Shown piece by piece: positions 34,325 through 45,262 of a stretch of DNA of 48,674 bases; the stretch's first letter is position 1; each line of letters opens with the position of its first letter. The stretch spans positions 65,562 to 114,235 of the forward strand of contig JAAOMT010000419.1 in assembly GCA_016748015.1 (NCBI GenBank), written 5' to 3'. Source of the stretch: Geosiphon pyriformis. Taxonomy: Eukaryota; Glomeromycota; Glomeromycetes; Archaeosporales; Geosiphonaceae. The notes under the pieces are model-generated. The model ran no database searches. It was given only the letters and a program-made list of their open reading frames with translations, and had not been told where the DNA came from. Both the position numbers and the translations under genes were made by a program.

Positions 34325-36573
34325 TTAAACATGTATCGCATAAGTCACATTTCGATTTACCCCGCCAGTAGCTGTTGTAAAATTTCCCCCACTTAAATTC
34401 CAATTCTCAAACAATTCAACCATATCACTATTATTTCCTCGTTCGATCGGATGAACGATAACAGGTATCCGGGGCGATGGTTGTATATGTACATGTGTGG
34501 CCTCACCAATTACCGCCACATCATCATCATCCGGTTCAAATTCATCTGATTTTGTTTGTCGCCTCGGGGAATCAAATCCATGATCTGATGTAAAATCTGA
34601 TCCTCGGTATGAGCTTTCTTCACCACTTTGCATATTTGGTATACTATACAAGGTTAATGGATGAGGTCTTGTTGAAAAAGTTTGATCAGTTGTTGGTATT
34701 GGGCCACGTGGTGATATGGGTGGTTGGGTGATTTCAAAAGAGGCTAGTGGTCCTAAAGTTCGATTGCGGCAAAGCCAAAGACCGAAAAATATTAAGCTGA
34801 TAGCTATAGCTGTAACTAGAACTGAAATAAATACGATTAGCCAGGTTGGCAATCGTGACTTGGATGATACTTGGTCTCGATTCGATTGTTCTCCAAATAT
34901 ACCGATTTCTTGATTCCGAATATTTGGATCTAATTCGTCATTTTCTGCGTTCATATCCAGATTGTTTATTTTTGGCAGTTTGAAATCGTTGGAATGAATA
35001 TTAGTTATAATTTTGTGCTCTTGAGTAAAATTACGAAGTGTCATGTTGAAAACCTGGAGTGTGTCCAGGGTATTGCCACATGCTGGTGACATATTTTGTA
35101 GCGGGCATCCACCATAAATCTAGGAATTATCGAATTGGGTATAACATTTTTTAGAAATTTATTCATTCAACCGATCACGCTTCAAGAAATGGCAGAATTC
35201 TCACTTACGAGAAATGCGTCTGATCCAGAAAACTGAGCAAATGAAGCACCAGACCTTGGTGTCATTCCAGTAAAGGAAATATTTGGCTGTAGTTGCAGTG
35301 TGGCCATATCCACAGGGAAAACATTAACAGGAGGATATCCAGCTCGTCCATTATATACGAGGTAAAAAATAAGATTGTTTCTTACACCAGCAGCACCATC
35401 TCGAACACCATATGGTAATTTAATATCCGGGGAAACCCATTTGTTTCTTCGATTTGAAACATATATTTCACGTGAGGTTCCCAAATCAGGATCGGATTTA
35501 TTTGGAAAGTAACCCCCTAGTTGCCACGCATCGCCTTTAGCCGGAATTATTATTCTACTTATTGGTGCATTAATGGATTCCTGCGAAATTTATTTTGGAT
35601 GGGAGTGTATTTAAGATGTCTAGTTCCTAAACGATCTTATTTACCCAAAGCGCCACCGCCACAAAAAATTTCAGAAGAAACTCACGCTTTTTCGTGCCTC
35701 GCTCCAAGTCCATGGAATGGTTGTCATATTCAAGAAATAAATGATTTGAATAGGAAATCGTTTTCCATCTTCATTAACTCCTGTATTTCCCGCATAAACG
35801 CTCACAAAATTGGGTGTTAACAACACAGCTTTCGGATTGATTCCAAATCCAGGATAGGTGACGACCATTAAAGTTTTCCAATCAATCCATACCTCTCGAT
35901 TCAGATCAAATACTTGGGTCGATACCTTGTCTTCATTCACTTTCAACGAAATAACCCCTCCTAATACTAATAAGTATCCAGTTGGGGTAACTACACACGC
36001 AGCTGAGCCAACACTTGTAGCGTTTTGAGTAGTTAAGATTCTCCATGTTGGAGCGTTACTATTTATGGGAAGGGTGGTAGAATAGAAAAAGTTTGGCGAA
36101 AAATTGATACCAGTTTCTGTATTTGTATTTTCGTCCCAACCACCAAACACGTAAAATGTATTTTTATATGTGACGGAACAATGGCCGAATCGACCACCTG
36201 GAGATATTACCGATGCCGATTCTGATGATGGTGATCCTGTTGTTGATGGCGTTCGTGTTGGAATACTAGACGTTGATGGTGAACTTGATATTATGGGATC
36301 CATCGTCGTTGATATTACATTATCATTTTGACCGATTAGTTTTGGAGTTGAGACTGTAGCAGGGAATGTTTGTGAAAAATTAATTTGACCATTTACTCCA
36401 CCACCCGAAAAACCAACCAACACTAATATTAAGCTAATGAACAGAAAAATTTTTGAGTATATTGTAGTAGAACCATTTGAATCAAACGATATTAACAGAA
36501 ATAATGATGATGATTTTGATTTTAGGAATGACAATTTAGACAGTGATAATGGTTTCCGTACCATTGCCATCAT
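34325..36573 (-). CDS. Kelch-repeat single-pass membrane protein, 684 aa, three exons
   Basis: Exons on the minus strand are 36573-35686, 35580-35209 and 35119-34325. Introns of 105 and 89 bases start GTGAGT and GTAAGT and end TTTCGCAG and ATTCCTAG; both are phase 0. A hydrophobic segment at residues 41-58 (IFLFISLILVLVGFS) acts as a signal peptide or anchor after an unusually long basic and Ser-rich N terminus. A Ser/Thr-rich linker precedes Kelch-type motifs (GRFGHCSVTYKNTFYVFGGW, YLLVLGGV, DAFLIYGG), consistent with a beta-propeller outside the cell. A transmembrane helix lies at 512-536 (WLIVFISVLVTAIAISLIFF), followed by a cytosolic tail of about 150 residues with Pro, Asp and His stretches. 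Such proteins are an expanded surface family in glomeromycetes; ligands are unknown. A decayed duplicate lies at 45410-46697. Confidence 0.9.
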
Positions 36574-38069
36574 GATCTGAAGCAGAACGAGGAAAAAAAA
36601 TAGAACCAGAAAATCTTTGGGTGCCTTATTTCAAATCGAAATTCTAAAAACTTTATTACAGTTGAAATGAAATATTTTACAATTAAAACAAAGAAAAAAA
36701 AATTTTCCAAAAATTCTTTTTTCTCACGGGAATGAAGACCAGGCTAAAAGTATGTGTATACGCTCTTTTCACTCAATCAATCACCAAACGCGATAGGCTG
36801 GTATATATCCGTTATTTTGTGTGTATATAGTAAAAAAAACAAGAAAATTTCTCAGGCGTATCAAACGAGCCCTATATTTCTGTTTACGGGAACTTTAAAA
36901 TGTTTTCAGTTTATTTATCATTATTTTGTTGATGGTGATCAGTATCAATGTTCCGTTTAGAAGAAAATAATTTTTTGAATTTGGTACGAAAATTAAATGG
37001 TGAAGTTAATTCACCTCCCATAATTTTTGCCCACTTGCAGCCACTCGTTCCAACGAAATTTTCTTGAAACACTTTTTTAGTTGAAGATTATATAGGTTTA
37101 TGCATAGCGAGACCCTTATTTTGTGTTGCTGTTTCATTTCGAATGCGAGAAGCTGATCAAAAGTTTAGTATGAAGCTTGAAATAATTATGCCATAGAAAA
37201 TTCTCTTTTGGCTACGAAGCCCGGGATTTAACTCAGGTTTATGCAAAAGATCTCCCATTGATGCCGTATAATACTTGTTAATAATAATATACTTTATATG
37301 GGATGTGAAACACGAATTTAGGTAAACTTCCCAAAGATTTGGTAAAGAATTACGATCGGTTATTTTCAAAAAGTTAACGTCCGAAGTTTTTTTTATTGAT
37401 CATTGGAATAATATTTAGGAATTTAGGAGAATTATCGTACACGTTTAGTACTTATTGGAATAAAAGTTTATTAAAAAAAAATTGGCTTATTTCCAAAGAT
37501 TAAAAAAGTAAATAAATAAAATAAATCATCCTATTCCCATTTTATTGATTGCTTTATAATATCAACATTTTTAATTCCCGATTTTGTTTATGATTAATCA
37601 AAAAGAAAATATTTTAATTTCAGTTGCACAGAGCTTCTAATTTTGATGAATGAATAGGGAATCCTAAAATATTGAACCAGTAGATTTTTAAAATGAAATA
37701 TTTTGTATTCTAATTTGAAAGTTTAAAAATCTTGGCCTTAGTACCTTTATAAATTATTTTAATCAATATTTTTTTCACCATGAAACATTATAATTATTTA
37801 ATTTTTAAAATGAGGTAATTTATTTTTATATAATTTATAATAGCTTTGTTTAACTTAAGATCAAAAATGCAATGTAGTTTAAAATTATTTTTGGCGTGGA
37901 AAATTTTATGTTCAAAATTTGAGTTTTAAAACCTTAAATTTGTGTAATTATTAAACTTTGAAAATCGTTATAATTTTGGAATGAAGCTTAGTAACTAAAG
38001 TTAATTTTTTACTTTTTAATTATATTAATAATTAGAAATTTATTTAGCCAAAGTTTTTTAAATTTAATA
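36574..38069. other. Intergenic region upstream of the Kelch gene
   Basis: 36574-37380 has moderate GC and probably contains the Kelch promoter, read on the minus strand. From about 37380 the DNA is AT-rich. No gene recognised; a B-box-like stretch near 37210-37240 (minus) was considered and not accepted. Confidence 0.5.

Positions 38070-38123
<54 letters not shown>
38070..38123. repeat. (TTA)n microsatellite
   Basis: About 18 uninterrupted ATT/TTA units. Confidence 0.95.
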
Positions 38124-38124
<1 letters not shown>

Positions 38125-38412
38125 CTAGATCTTATCAATAACAGCAACAAATAATTGATCATTATTTTAATTTGTTAATTAATTAATACTAATGATTAAT
38201 ATTATAATATCTTTGATTGTTATTTTTCAAGAAAATTTTTTATTAACTTAAATATTTATTTATTTTGAATTTAATAAAAATCTTTTTTCAAAAATTTATA
38301 TCAAGTAAATAATAATTAATCTTTCAAAGTTAAAAATATAAAAATATTTAGATTAATCACAGTAATAAATTACTGAATATCAATAAAATAAAACATGTTC
38401 ATGGTAACTGAA
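38124..38412. other. AT-rich spacer, nothing recognised
   Basis: No open frame or repeat match seen. Confidence 0.4.
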
Positions 38413-38710
38413 TAGCTTGAAATGTGTAGTTTGAGCTCAAGTGTTTTATTTATATAACCATCTATCTGAATCTTTATAGACACAAAACAGTAAATTGAAA
38501 AATTTAGCTACACTAATTCAATAATAAAATATCATAGCCTTGAAATTCGTAATTCAAAAATAATCTTAAATTCTTATTAATACAAAAAACTATGTTATAA
38601 AGCTAAGTAATTTATCAAGCAACGAAAATAAATTTTTACAAATTTTAAATGAATTGGCTAATGAAGGATCGTTAGGTAAGGTTACATTCAATTAAAGCAT
38701 GTCGATAGCA

Positions 38711-38718
38711 TAATAGTA

Positions 38719-38750
<32 letters not shown>

Positions 38751-38760
38751 TATTATTATT
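38711..38760. repeat. (AAT)n followed by (TTA)n, a microsatellite palindrome
   Basis: About 13 AAT units run directly into TTA units, so the end can fold on itself. The run is absent from the duplicated flank near 47765, which has only TTTATTATT. Confidence 0.9.
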
Positions 38761-39203
38761 AAAGATTCTATTTTTAGGAAGTAAATAAAACACAGTTATT
38801 TTTTTGACTATTGCATACAAAATATCATCTTTATATGCAAAATATCTAAATTATGAGGTGTAAAACTAAGATATTAATTATAAGTAACTTATTAAATATT
38901 TCTCTTTTTAAGTTTATAATTTTATCGAAAAGAAAACTCAAAACGGTATTTAGAATATAATCTTTATCTCTTAATACTAATGTCATTTAAAATATTTTTT
39001 TAAGATCTCTATTATTTTTTTCATTTCTATCTAAGATGAATTTCATAATTTCTTCTTATCAACCATTAATAAAATAAAAGATTAAACTATTGTATCAAAA
39101 TAAAACAAGTTTTTTCATTTTAATTTTCTATCTATTGAAACGTGTTTGCAGAATTCAAAATTTGAATTAACTTATACCGTGTGACGAATAGCAGGTCTAT
39201 TTA

Positions 39204-39325
39204 CCGTTGCGGTTACTATTAGGGCCACCATTGTTTTGGTTACCATTTCTGTTACCGATTATGGTGTTTCCTTTCCCGTTTTCATTATAGTTGCTTTTCG
39301 AGTTACCATTGTGTTTTTGTTACTC
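39204..39325 (-). pseudogene. Asn/Gly-rich low-complexity coding fragment
   Basis: A minus-strand frame of about 38 codons ends in TAG near 39204 and reads HNGNSKSNYNENGKGN then GNRNGNQNNGGPNSNRNGK. Stops lie directly upstream. The regular GGTAAC-type spacing and higher GC are unlike the flanks. The fragment is absent from the matching place in the duplicate flank near 48445. It may be a remnant of an Asn-rich protein gene; no family can be named. Confidence 0.3.
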
Positions 39326-39610
39326 TTAAAGTTAACCCTTTAAGCAATATCTAAATATGAATGAATAAAAATTCAAAAAATAAAGGCTTTTGAATAACAG
39401 GAACAATTAATGTGGCATTAGATCAAGATTTTTTTTTTACCTAAACTTGTCTTGACAAAAATTAAGTTTGCTAATTGGCCACTAAATCTACTATTCCATT
39501 GAATAGTATAATAAATACTAAGCATTACAAAAAAAATTCTTTAAAAACGATTAAATCTCTTTTTTTATAGATAAATCGGTGTACCTCCGCTAAATTGTAG
39601 GCTAGCAGGT

Positions 39611-40609
39611 AAAATTCACATTTTCTATTTAAGGTTACAATTGCCGCGTAGGTTGTAAAAATAATTAAGAAATTGTTTCACTAAGTCTGAGTAATAAGTT
39701 AATAAATAACAGATAAAAAAATTATTGAAAATCATCAAAAAAGAATTCAATTAAAAGAGCAAATTGAATTTATATGGATTTAAAAAATGTAATTAGTCTT
39801 AAAATTACAATTACTTAATTTTTCTGAATAATTTGAAAGTAAAGAAATAATTCACAATTTTAATAAGATAACATTACTGCTATTATTTTATGCTTTACTT
39901 AAATGATTCTTAGAATTAATAACAGATATTATTATACTTTTAATTATTTCTTTATTTAATAAATTATAAAAGGAAAAAAATAATTTCTTAAAGCTAATTC
40001 TAACAATACAAATCAAAAAAAGAAAAGATAAAAATATTTAAAAATAAGAAATAAAGAATAAACAATAAAACATAATAGAATTTAATAAATAATTACTTTT
40101 TTTATTGAACTTGATTTTTGATTTTATGCTTGATGTTTTTTCTATAATTAAAAAATTTATTGCTCACATAGTTGTTAAAAGAAGTCAAATAATCAGATTA
40201 AGAACAAAGTTACTAGCTAGGTTAGTAAGCAAGTTAATTAAATTAATAATCATATAAATAATTAAATTAAATAATCTATCTAAAAATAAGATGGCTAATT
40301 ATATAATATTAAATAATTAATTTATGTAATAACTAATAGAAGCTATAAGTTTTAGCCATAAAATTAGTTTTTTCAAAGAGATTTAAGCTTTTATAAAATC
40401 AGATTATCTATTAAACTGTGTTTTTTTTGCTAATAATAAAATATATAAAAATTGAAGTAAAATAAGCTTCAAAATCAAAAACCAAATCTTTATGGTTCTT
40501 TAAAATTCTTGAAACATCCAATTATATAATGTTAAGAATTTTTGTTTGTATTTCTAAAGTCATTTTTTAAGAATTTTATGTATTTTATAAATTTTTACCA
40601 AATTCTATA
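39611..40609. other. AT-rich stretch, nothing recognised
   Basis: No open frame above background and no match elsewhere in the window. Confidence 0.4.
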
Positions 40610-41978
40610 ATGCACCTGTTGTAGAATTGTCGTTGTTGTCATTAAGAATCGGGAATTGGAAATTGTCGTATCAATTCAGCTCAGGATCTAAATATTTTAC
40701 TCTTTTTGGCTCAAGGGTAAATTCAGATCTGATGTGAGCTTTTTTGGGAAATGAGGCAAGACAGCCAGCAAATTTATATTTTGTTAGGCTCCTTCTCTGT
40801 TAAACAATGTTTTAAGAGTCATTCCATCTTAACATAGGCAAGTTCTATTTATTTCAGCTTCTGTCATATAAGGAGCAGTAACAAGAAACTTATTATACTT
40901 AAATACAGTTTCTGCTATAACAACCATTTCATCTTTATTCCTAGTTTGTGTCAATACTTTCTAAACCTATCAGGAAGATATCTTGGAAAATTTTCATCAA
41001 ATGTTGTGCCTTAATAAATTGTTATCATCTTCTATGTGAAAAAATTAAAAACTTACAATGATTCTAGTATCTGTCTAGACATTTTTTGAAGCTTCTCGGA
41101 GTTATCTAACCATTTCCTATATTCAACATTATTCAAATTATCATCCACATTATTTTTAATTTTTCATTATGGATGCACTCTTTACAAATATTCAGGACCT
41201 CTGCTGAGGATCAGTGAACAAAGCAAGACAAAACTAATTGCAGAAAAGACTACTCCTACATCGATGACACAATGTTCTTTTGTGTTAAAGGAACTTGGCA
41301 GCTGTTCCTAGATATAGAGCTTTGTGTTTTTTACAATGCCTTTTGCAATCAGATCGCCTATAATTGCAGCTCCATGTTGAATCTGCTTATTGGAACTATC
41401 TTTGAGGACAAGCTCCAATAAAGACACGTTGATAGATGGTGCAGGCAGAGACGTGCTGGTAGATTGGAGGTCTGTGAAGAGAGACCAGCCTACAACAGAC
41501 CAGGTAAGCATTATGGATAAATGCCTACCCCTTTGTGGTTGCTCTTCATTGTGGTGATTCCTCATCTCCTCAAGGATTCGCCTGTAAGACAGGAGTGTAG
41601 CAGCAACAGGCGACACGAATAGTAGGATTTCATGTGGTGGGTCGTTGGAAGGTATTTGTGGGCTGTTGGAGGAGAAAGTTGAGGGTTCCTCGGCCGACGA
41701 TTGGTTTTTTTGAAGTTTCAATGCATCTCGCATTAAAACTGCTGCTCTACTTGGCATTGAAATGGCTTTAAATTCTGAACTAAAATTTCTAGGTCAGAAT
41801 TTAAAGCCTGATGCAACATCTCTATTGTCGCATTTTCATGTTGCTGCAAGTAGTAAGTGTCCCAGTTATCGGTATGCCCCCACTTGTGCACCGCATGCTC
41901 CCAATAATCATGGTAGGCAACTTTAGCTAAAGTTGCTTCCGGTAATCCACCTCTTGGCATTTTTGTTTTTTTTGTCAT
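40610..41978 (-). pseudogene. Broken gene of unrecognised family
   Basis: The region has gene-like GC and long open segments on the minus strand. The first runs from ATG 41978 for 81 codons (MTKKTKMPRGGLPEATLAKV...). A second frame, 41757-41308, overlaps it by about 25 bases in another phase, which suggests a frameshift or an unseen intron. It ends in TAG 41308-41310, but the same frame continues open for 41 codons and encodes a hydrophobic segment (VIDVGVVFSAISFVLLCSLI), then, after further stops, WLDNSEKLQKMSRQILESL near 41050-41110. A third segment (about 40940-40760, another frame) reads EMVVIAETVFKYNKFLVTAP. Together these look like one decaying gene of perhaps 350-400 codons. I do not recognise the family; a short signal or membrane helix is the only visible feature. 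Confidence 0.5.
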
Positions 41979-42411
41979 AGAATTGGATTATGTCAAGAAA
42001 GTTTAAAAAACAAAAATTTACTTTTGCGATTTAAATATTCGTTTATAATCAGAAACACCGTAAAATAATTTTTAACGCCTCTCTGATTATAAATCATAAA
42101 CAAAATTATAAATATAAACAAAAAACATTGTTTATAATTATGATATTAAGTTTTCTGTATAATCAGAGACGCATTAAATTATAAATCATATGTTTTTTGT
42201 TTATTTTATCAAGTTTTTTTTATTTTAACAAAATATATTAATACATTATCAATAATAACTAAATAAAAAAACAAAATTTACAGAAAAAATACCCTATATT
42301 TTATTTCACTACAAATTTTTATTAAATAAATAAAAAATGAAAACGATGCTAATATATTTTATGGCTCCTACTAATATCTCTTCATTTTGTATATGCAGGA
42401 AACGATTCTAG
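41979..42411. other. AT-rich spacer
   Basis: Two partial direct repeats of TTTATAATTATGATAT-like and ATAATCAGAGACGCATTAAA-like sequence occur at 42045-42190 (GTTTATAATCAGAAAC and TATAATCAGAGACGC). No gene recognised except a 24-codon ATG frame at about 42337. Confidence 0.35.
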
Positions 42412-42627
42412 CTCTATTGGACTCGAGTAATAGTGAACACCAAATTTGCCTTAATGTTTGGAGGCGCTTTCGATTGTATTTTGTTATTGCTTTCGGCTAT
42501 GAAATATGAACACCATGTTCTTTATGCTGCGGCCATTTATATTATTCAGTCTAGTGTATTACGAGATATGGACGCCATATTCTTAATGATTGTGCCTGCT
42601 GCGACCATTTATTTTGTCCTCTTATAA
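42412..42627 (+). CDS. Possible terminal exon encoding two membrane helices, unrecognised
   Basis: An open frame begins right after a CTAG acceptor-like site (42410-42411) and runs 71 codons to TAA at 42625-42627. It reads FALMFGGAFDCILLLLSAMK, then YAAAIYIIQSSVLRD and FLMIVPAATIYFVLL, so two or three hydrophobic segments. Composition is richer in GC than the AT-rich upstream DNA. No ATG opens the frame near the start, so it is either the last exon of a gene whose first exons are not apparent or a captured fragment. Repeat Z copy 3 begins 68 bases downstream. Confidence 0.35.
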   Translation, partial: LYWTRVIVNTKFALMFGGAFDCILLLLSAMKYEHHVLYAAAIYIIQSSVLRDMDAIFLMIVPAATIYFVLL

Positions 42628-42694
42628 GACTTTTTAGGCAAGGGGGAAGGACTGACTTAAATGTTGATCCCACGGTTTAAGGTGGATGTGATTC

Positions 42695-43656
42695 GTCATG
42701 ATTTGATTCAGCCAATTATAGGATTTGAAATCATATGACTCAATCCACTAAACGTGATTCTATCGTTCTTTTTCTCAATGCCAGTTAAACAATATATACA
42801 CTAGTTTAGAACTTTTAAACTAAATTAGTAGTTACCTCTCTCTCTCACTTACCCCTCTCTCTCACTTACCCCTCTCTCTCACTTACCCTCTCTATCACTT
42901 ACCCCTCTCTCTCACTTACCCCTCTCTCTCACCTATCCTTCTCTCTCACTTACCCCTCTCTTTCACCTATCCTTCTCTCTCACTTACCCTTCTCTCTCAC
43001 TTACCCCCTCTCACTTACCCCTCTCTCTCACCTATCCTTCTCTTTCACTTACCCTTCTCTCTCATTTACCCTTCTCTTTAACTTACCTCTCTCTCAAACT
43101 TACCCACCAAACTAAGAAGTCGATGTTCAAGTTGTTGAGCATTCGAACGAGAGTTAAAGGTCAGTATCTTTTCACATTTTTCAGAGGATGTGAGCACTTA
43201 CTATGTTTTGATCAGACATATGCGCACACATTGTGGTAGGAAAATGGTCTGAGATTCGTGCTTATAAGCTTCGCGCTATAAGCTTCGTGCTCGGGAAAGT
43301 GGAAAATGCTTAAAGAAATTAGTGAAGGTGATTCTCCCTATGCTATCAGGATAGGGAAGAAGAGTCGTCCAGGTTTTATGTTCACCATGACATGCACATT
43401 TTCGCTTCACAGCATTTGTGCTATACCTCATTCTAATAGTATGGGGAAGAAAAATGTCTGGGTCTTAACTTCTCTGTGGCGTTCACTTTTGCTTTTCTTG
43501 GCATGAGATGTATCCCGTGACTACTGGTCAAGTGGGAGGCAATCCAGACTAGCATATGCTTTCTGTGGTTCGCGCTGTCTCATATTGGCTCAATATTTTA
43601 TTGATCTTCTTTTCATACCATTCTAGACTCAAAGCGAAAAGCCGAACAACTGTCAA
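42695..43656 (+). repeat. Repeat Z, tandem copy 3
   Basis: First of three head-to-tail Z copies. It keeps the terminal hairpin at 42695-42739, the TATA-like box AATATATACAC near 42791, an expanded CT-rich minisatellite, the ATG motif at about 43122, a 66-codon frame (43306-43506) and the tRNA-like stretch near 43523. It contains an AAGCTTCG-based short duplication (TATAAGCTTCG twice, 43264-43289) missing from the copies at 31.7-34.2 kb. Confidence 0.85.
42834..43105 (+). repeat. 17-base CT-rich minisatellite, about 16 units
   Basis: Units are variants of CTCTCTCTCACTTACCC, with CTTAC, CTATC and ATTTAC variants. The array sits exactly where other Z copies have one to seven units. Confidence 0.95.
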
Positions 43657-44489
43657 CTACCTTGCTTTAGTGAACCAAACGCGATCAACTCCTTGTTATT
43701 TATTGCCTCCTTTTGCTTCACCGCTATCACTTTCCACGGATTTATCGTTCCTTTTCTCAATGCCAGTTAAACAATATATAAACTAGCTTAGTACTTTTTA
43801 ACTAAACTAGTAGTTACCTCTCTCTCTCACTTACTCCTCTCTCTCAACTATCCTTCTCTTTCACTTACCCTTCTCTTTCACTTACCCTTCTCTCTCACCT
43901 ACCCTTTTCTTTCACTTACCCCTCTCTTTCACTTACACACCAAACCAAGAAGTCGATGTACAAGTCGTTGAGCATTGGAACGAGAGTTAAAGGTCAGTAT
44001 CTTTTCACATTTTTCAGAGGATGTGAGCACCTACTGTGTTTTGATCAGACATATGCGCACACATTGTGGTAGGAAAATGGTCTGAGATTCGTGCTTATAA
44101 GCTTCGCGCTATAAGCTTCGTGCTCGGGAAAGTGGAAAATGCTTAAAGAAATTAGCGAAGGTGATTCTCCCTATACTATCAGGATAGAGAAGAAGAGTCG
44201 TCCAGGTTTTATGTTCACCATGACATGCACATTTTCGCTTCACAGCATTTGTGCTATACCTCATTCTAATAGTATGGGGAAGAAGAATGTCTGGGTCTTA
44301 ACTTCTCTGTGGCGTTCACTTTTGCTTTTCTTGGCATGAGATGTATCCCGTGACTACTGGTCAAGTGGGAGGCAATCCAGACTAGCATATGCTTTCTGTG
44401 GTTCGCGCTGTCTCGTATTGGCTCAATATTTTATTGATCTTCTTTTCATACCATTCTAGACTCAAAGCGAAAAGCCGAACAACTGTCAA
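43657..44489 (+). repeat. Repeat Z, tandem copy 4
   Basis: Joined to the previous copy at CAACTACCTTGCTT, without the terminal hairpin. It is very similar to copy 3 over the 66-codon frame (44139-44339), and carries about seven minisatellite units (43816-43937). Confidence 0.85.
43816..43937 (+). repeat. 17-base minisatellite, about seven units
   Basis: Same unit as at 42834, with more CTTTCAC variants. Confidence 0.9.
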
Positions 44490-45262
44490 CTACCTTGTTT
44501 TAGTGAACCAAACGCGATCAACTCCTTGTTATTTATTGCCTCCTTTTGCTTCACCGCTATCACTTTCCACGGATTTATCGTTCCTTTTCTCAATGCCAGT
44601 TAAACAATATATAAACTAGCTTAGAGCTTTTAAACTAAACTAGTAGTTACCCCTCTCTCTCACTTACCCTTCTCTTTCACTTATCCCTCTCTCTCATTTA
44701 CCCACCAAACCAAGAAGTCGATGTTCAACTCGTTGAGCATTGGAACGAGAGCTAAAGGTCAGTATCTTTTCACATTTTTCAGAGGATGTGAGCACCTATT
44801 ATGTTTTGATCAGACATATGCGCACACATTGTGGTAGGAAAATGGTCTGAGATTCGTGCTTATAAGCTTCGCGCTATAAGCTTCGTGCTCGGGAAAGTGG
44901 AAAATGCTTAAAGAAATTAGTGAAGGTGATTCTCTCTATACTGATAGGATAGGGAAGAAGAGTCGTCCAGGTTTTATGTTCACCATGACATGCACATTTT
45001 TGTTTCACAGCAATTGTGCTATACCTCATTCTAATAGTATGGGGAAGAAGAATGTCTGGGTCTTTACTTCTCTGTGGCGTTCACTTTTGCTTTTCTTGGC
45101 ATGAGATGTATCCCGTGACTACTGGTCAAGTGGGAGGCAATCCAGACTAGCATATGCTTTCTGTGGTTCGCGCTGTCTCATATTGGCTCAATATTTTATT
45201 GATCTACTTTTTATACTATTCTAGACTCAAAGCTTAAAGCCAAACAACTGTCAGTTAAGGAA
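44490..45262 (+). repeat. Repeat Z, tandem copy 5
   Basis: Same start as copy 4 and ending in CAGTTAAGGAA at about 45262, exactly as copy 2 does at 34180. It has about three or four minisatellite units (44649-44705) and a 66-codon frame at 44904-45104. The sequence following it matches the sequence following copy 2, placing it at the edge of the duplicated Kelch segment. Confidence 0.85.
44649..44705 (+). repeat. 17-base minisatellite, three to four units
   Basis: Shortest of the three tandem arrays. Confidence 0.9.

Larger units (their letters stand above)
38413..39610. repeat. Downstream flank of the segmental duplication, copy 1
   Basis: Collinear with 47449-48674. Shared landmarks are GTGTAGTTTGAG-TCAAGTGTTT at the start, CATGTCGATA in the middle (38699 versus 47761), CCCTTTAAGCAATATC (39338 versus 48450) and GATAAATCGGTGT near the end. 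Copy 1 additionally contains an (AAT)n run and an Asn/Gly-coding patch. Confidence 0.75.

Noticed and set aside
37205-37245. tRNA gene on the minus strand (GAGTTAAATCCCGG resembles a B-box, followed by GCTTCGTAGCCA)
   Set aside because: No matching 5' acceptor strand or A-box is found within tRNA distance, and the T stem pairs poorly. At most a tRNA-derived fragment.
42834-43105. Telomere-like or CRISPR-like array because of repeated CTTACCC units
   Set aside because: The unit is 17 bases, contiguous without spacers, and does not contain the TTAGGG/CCCTAA motif. It is a minisatellite inside repeat Z.
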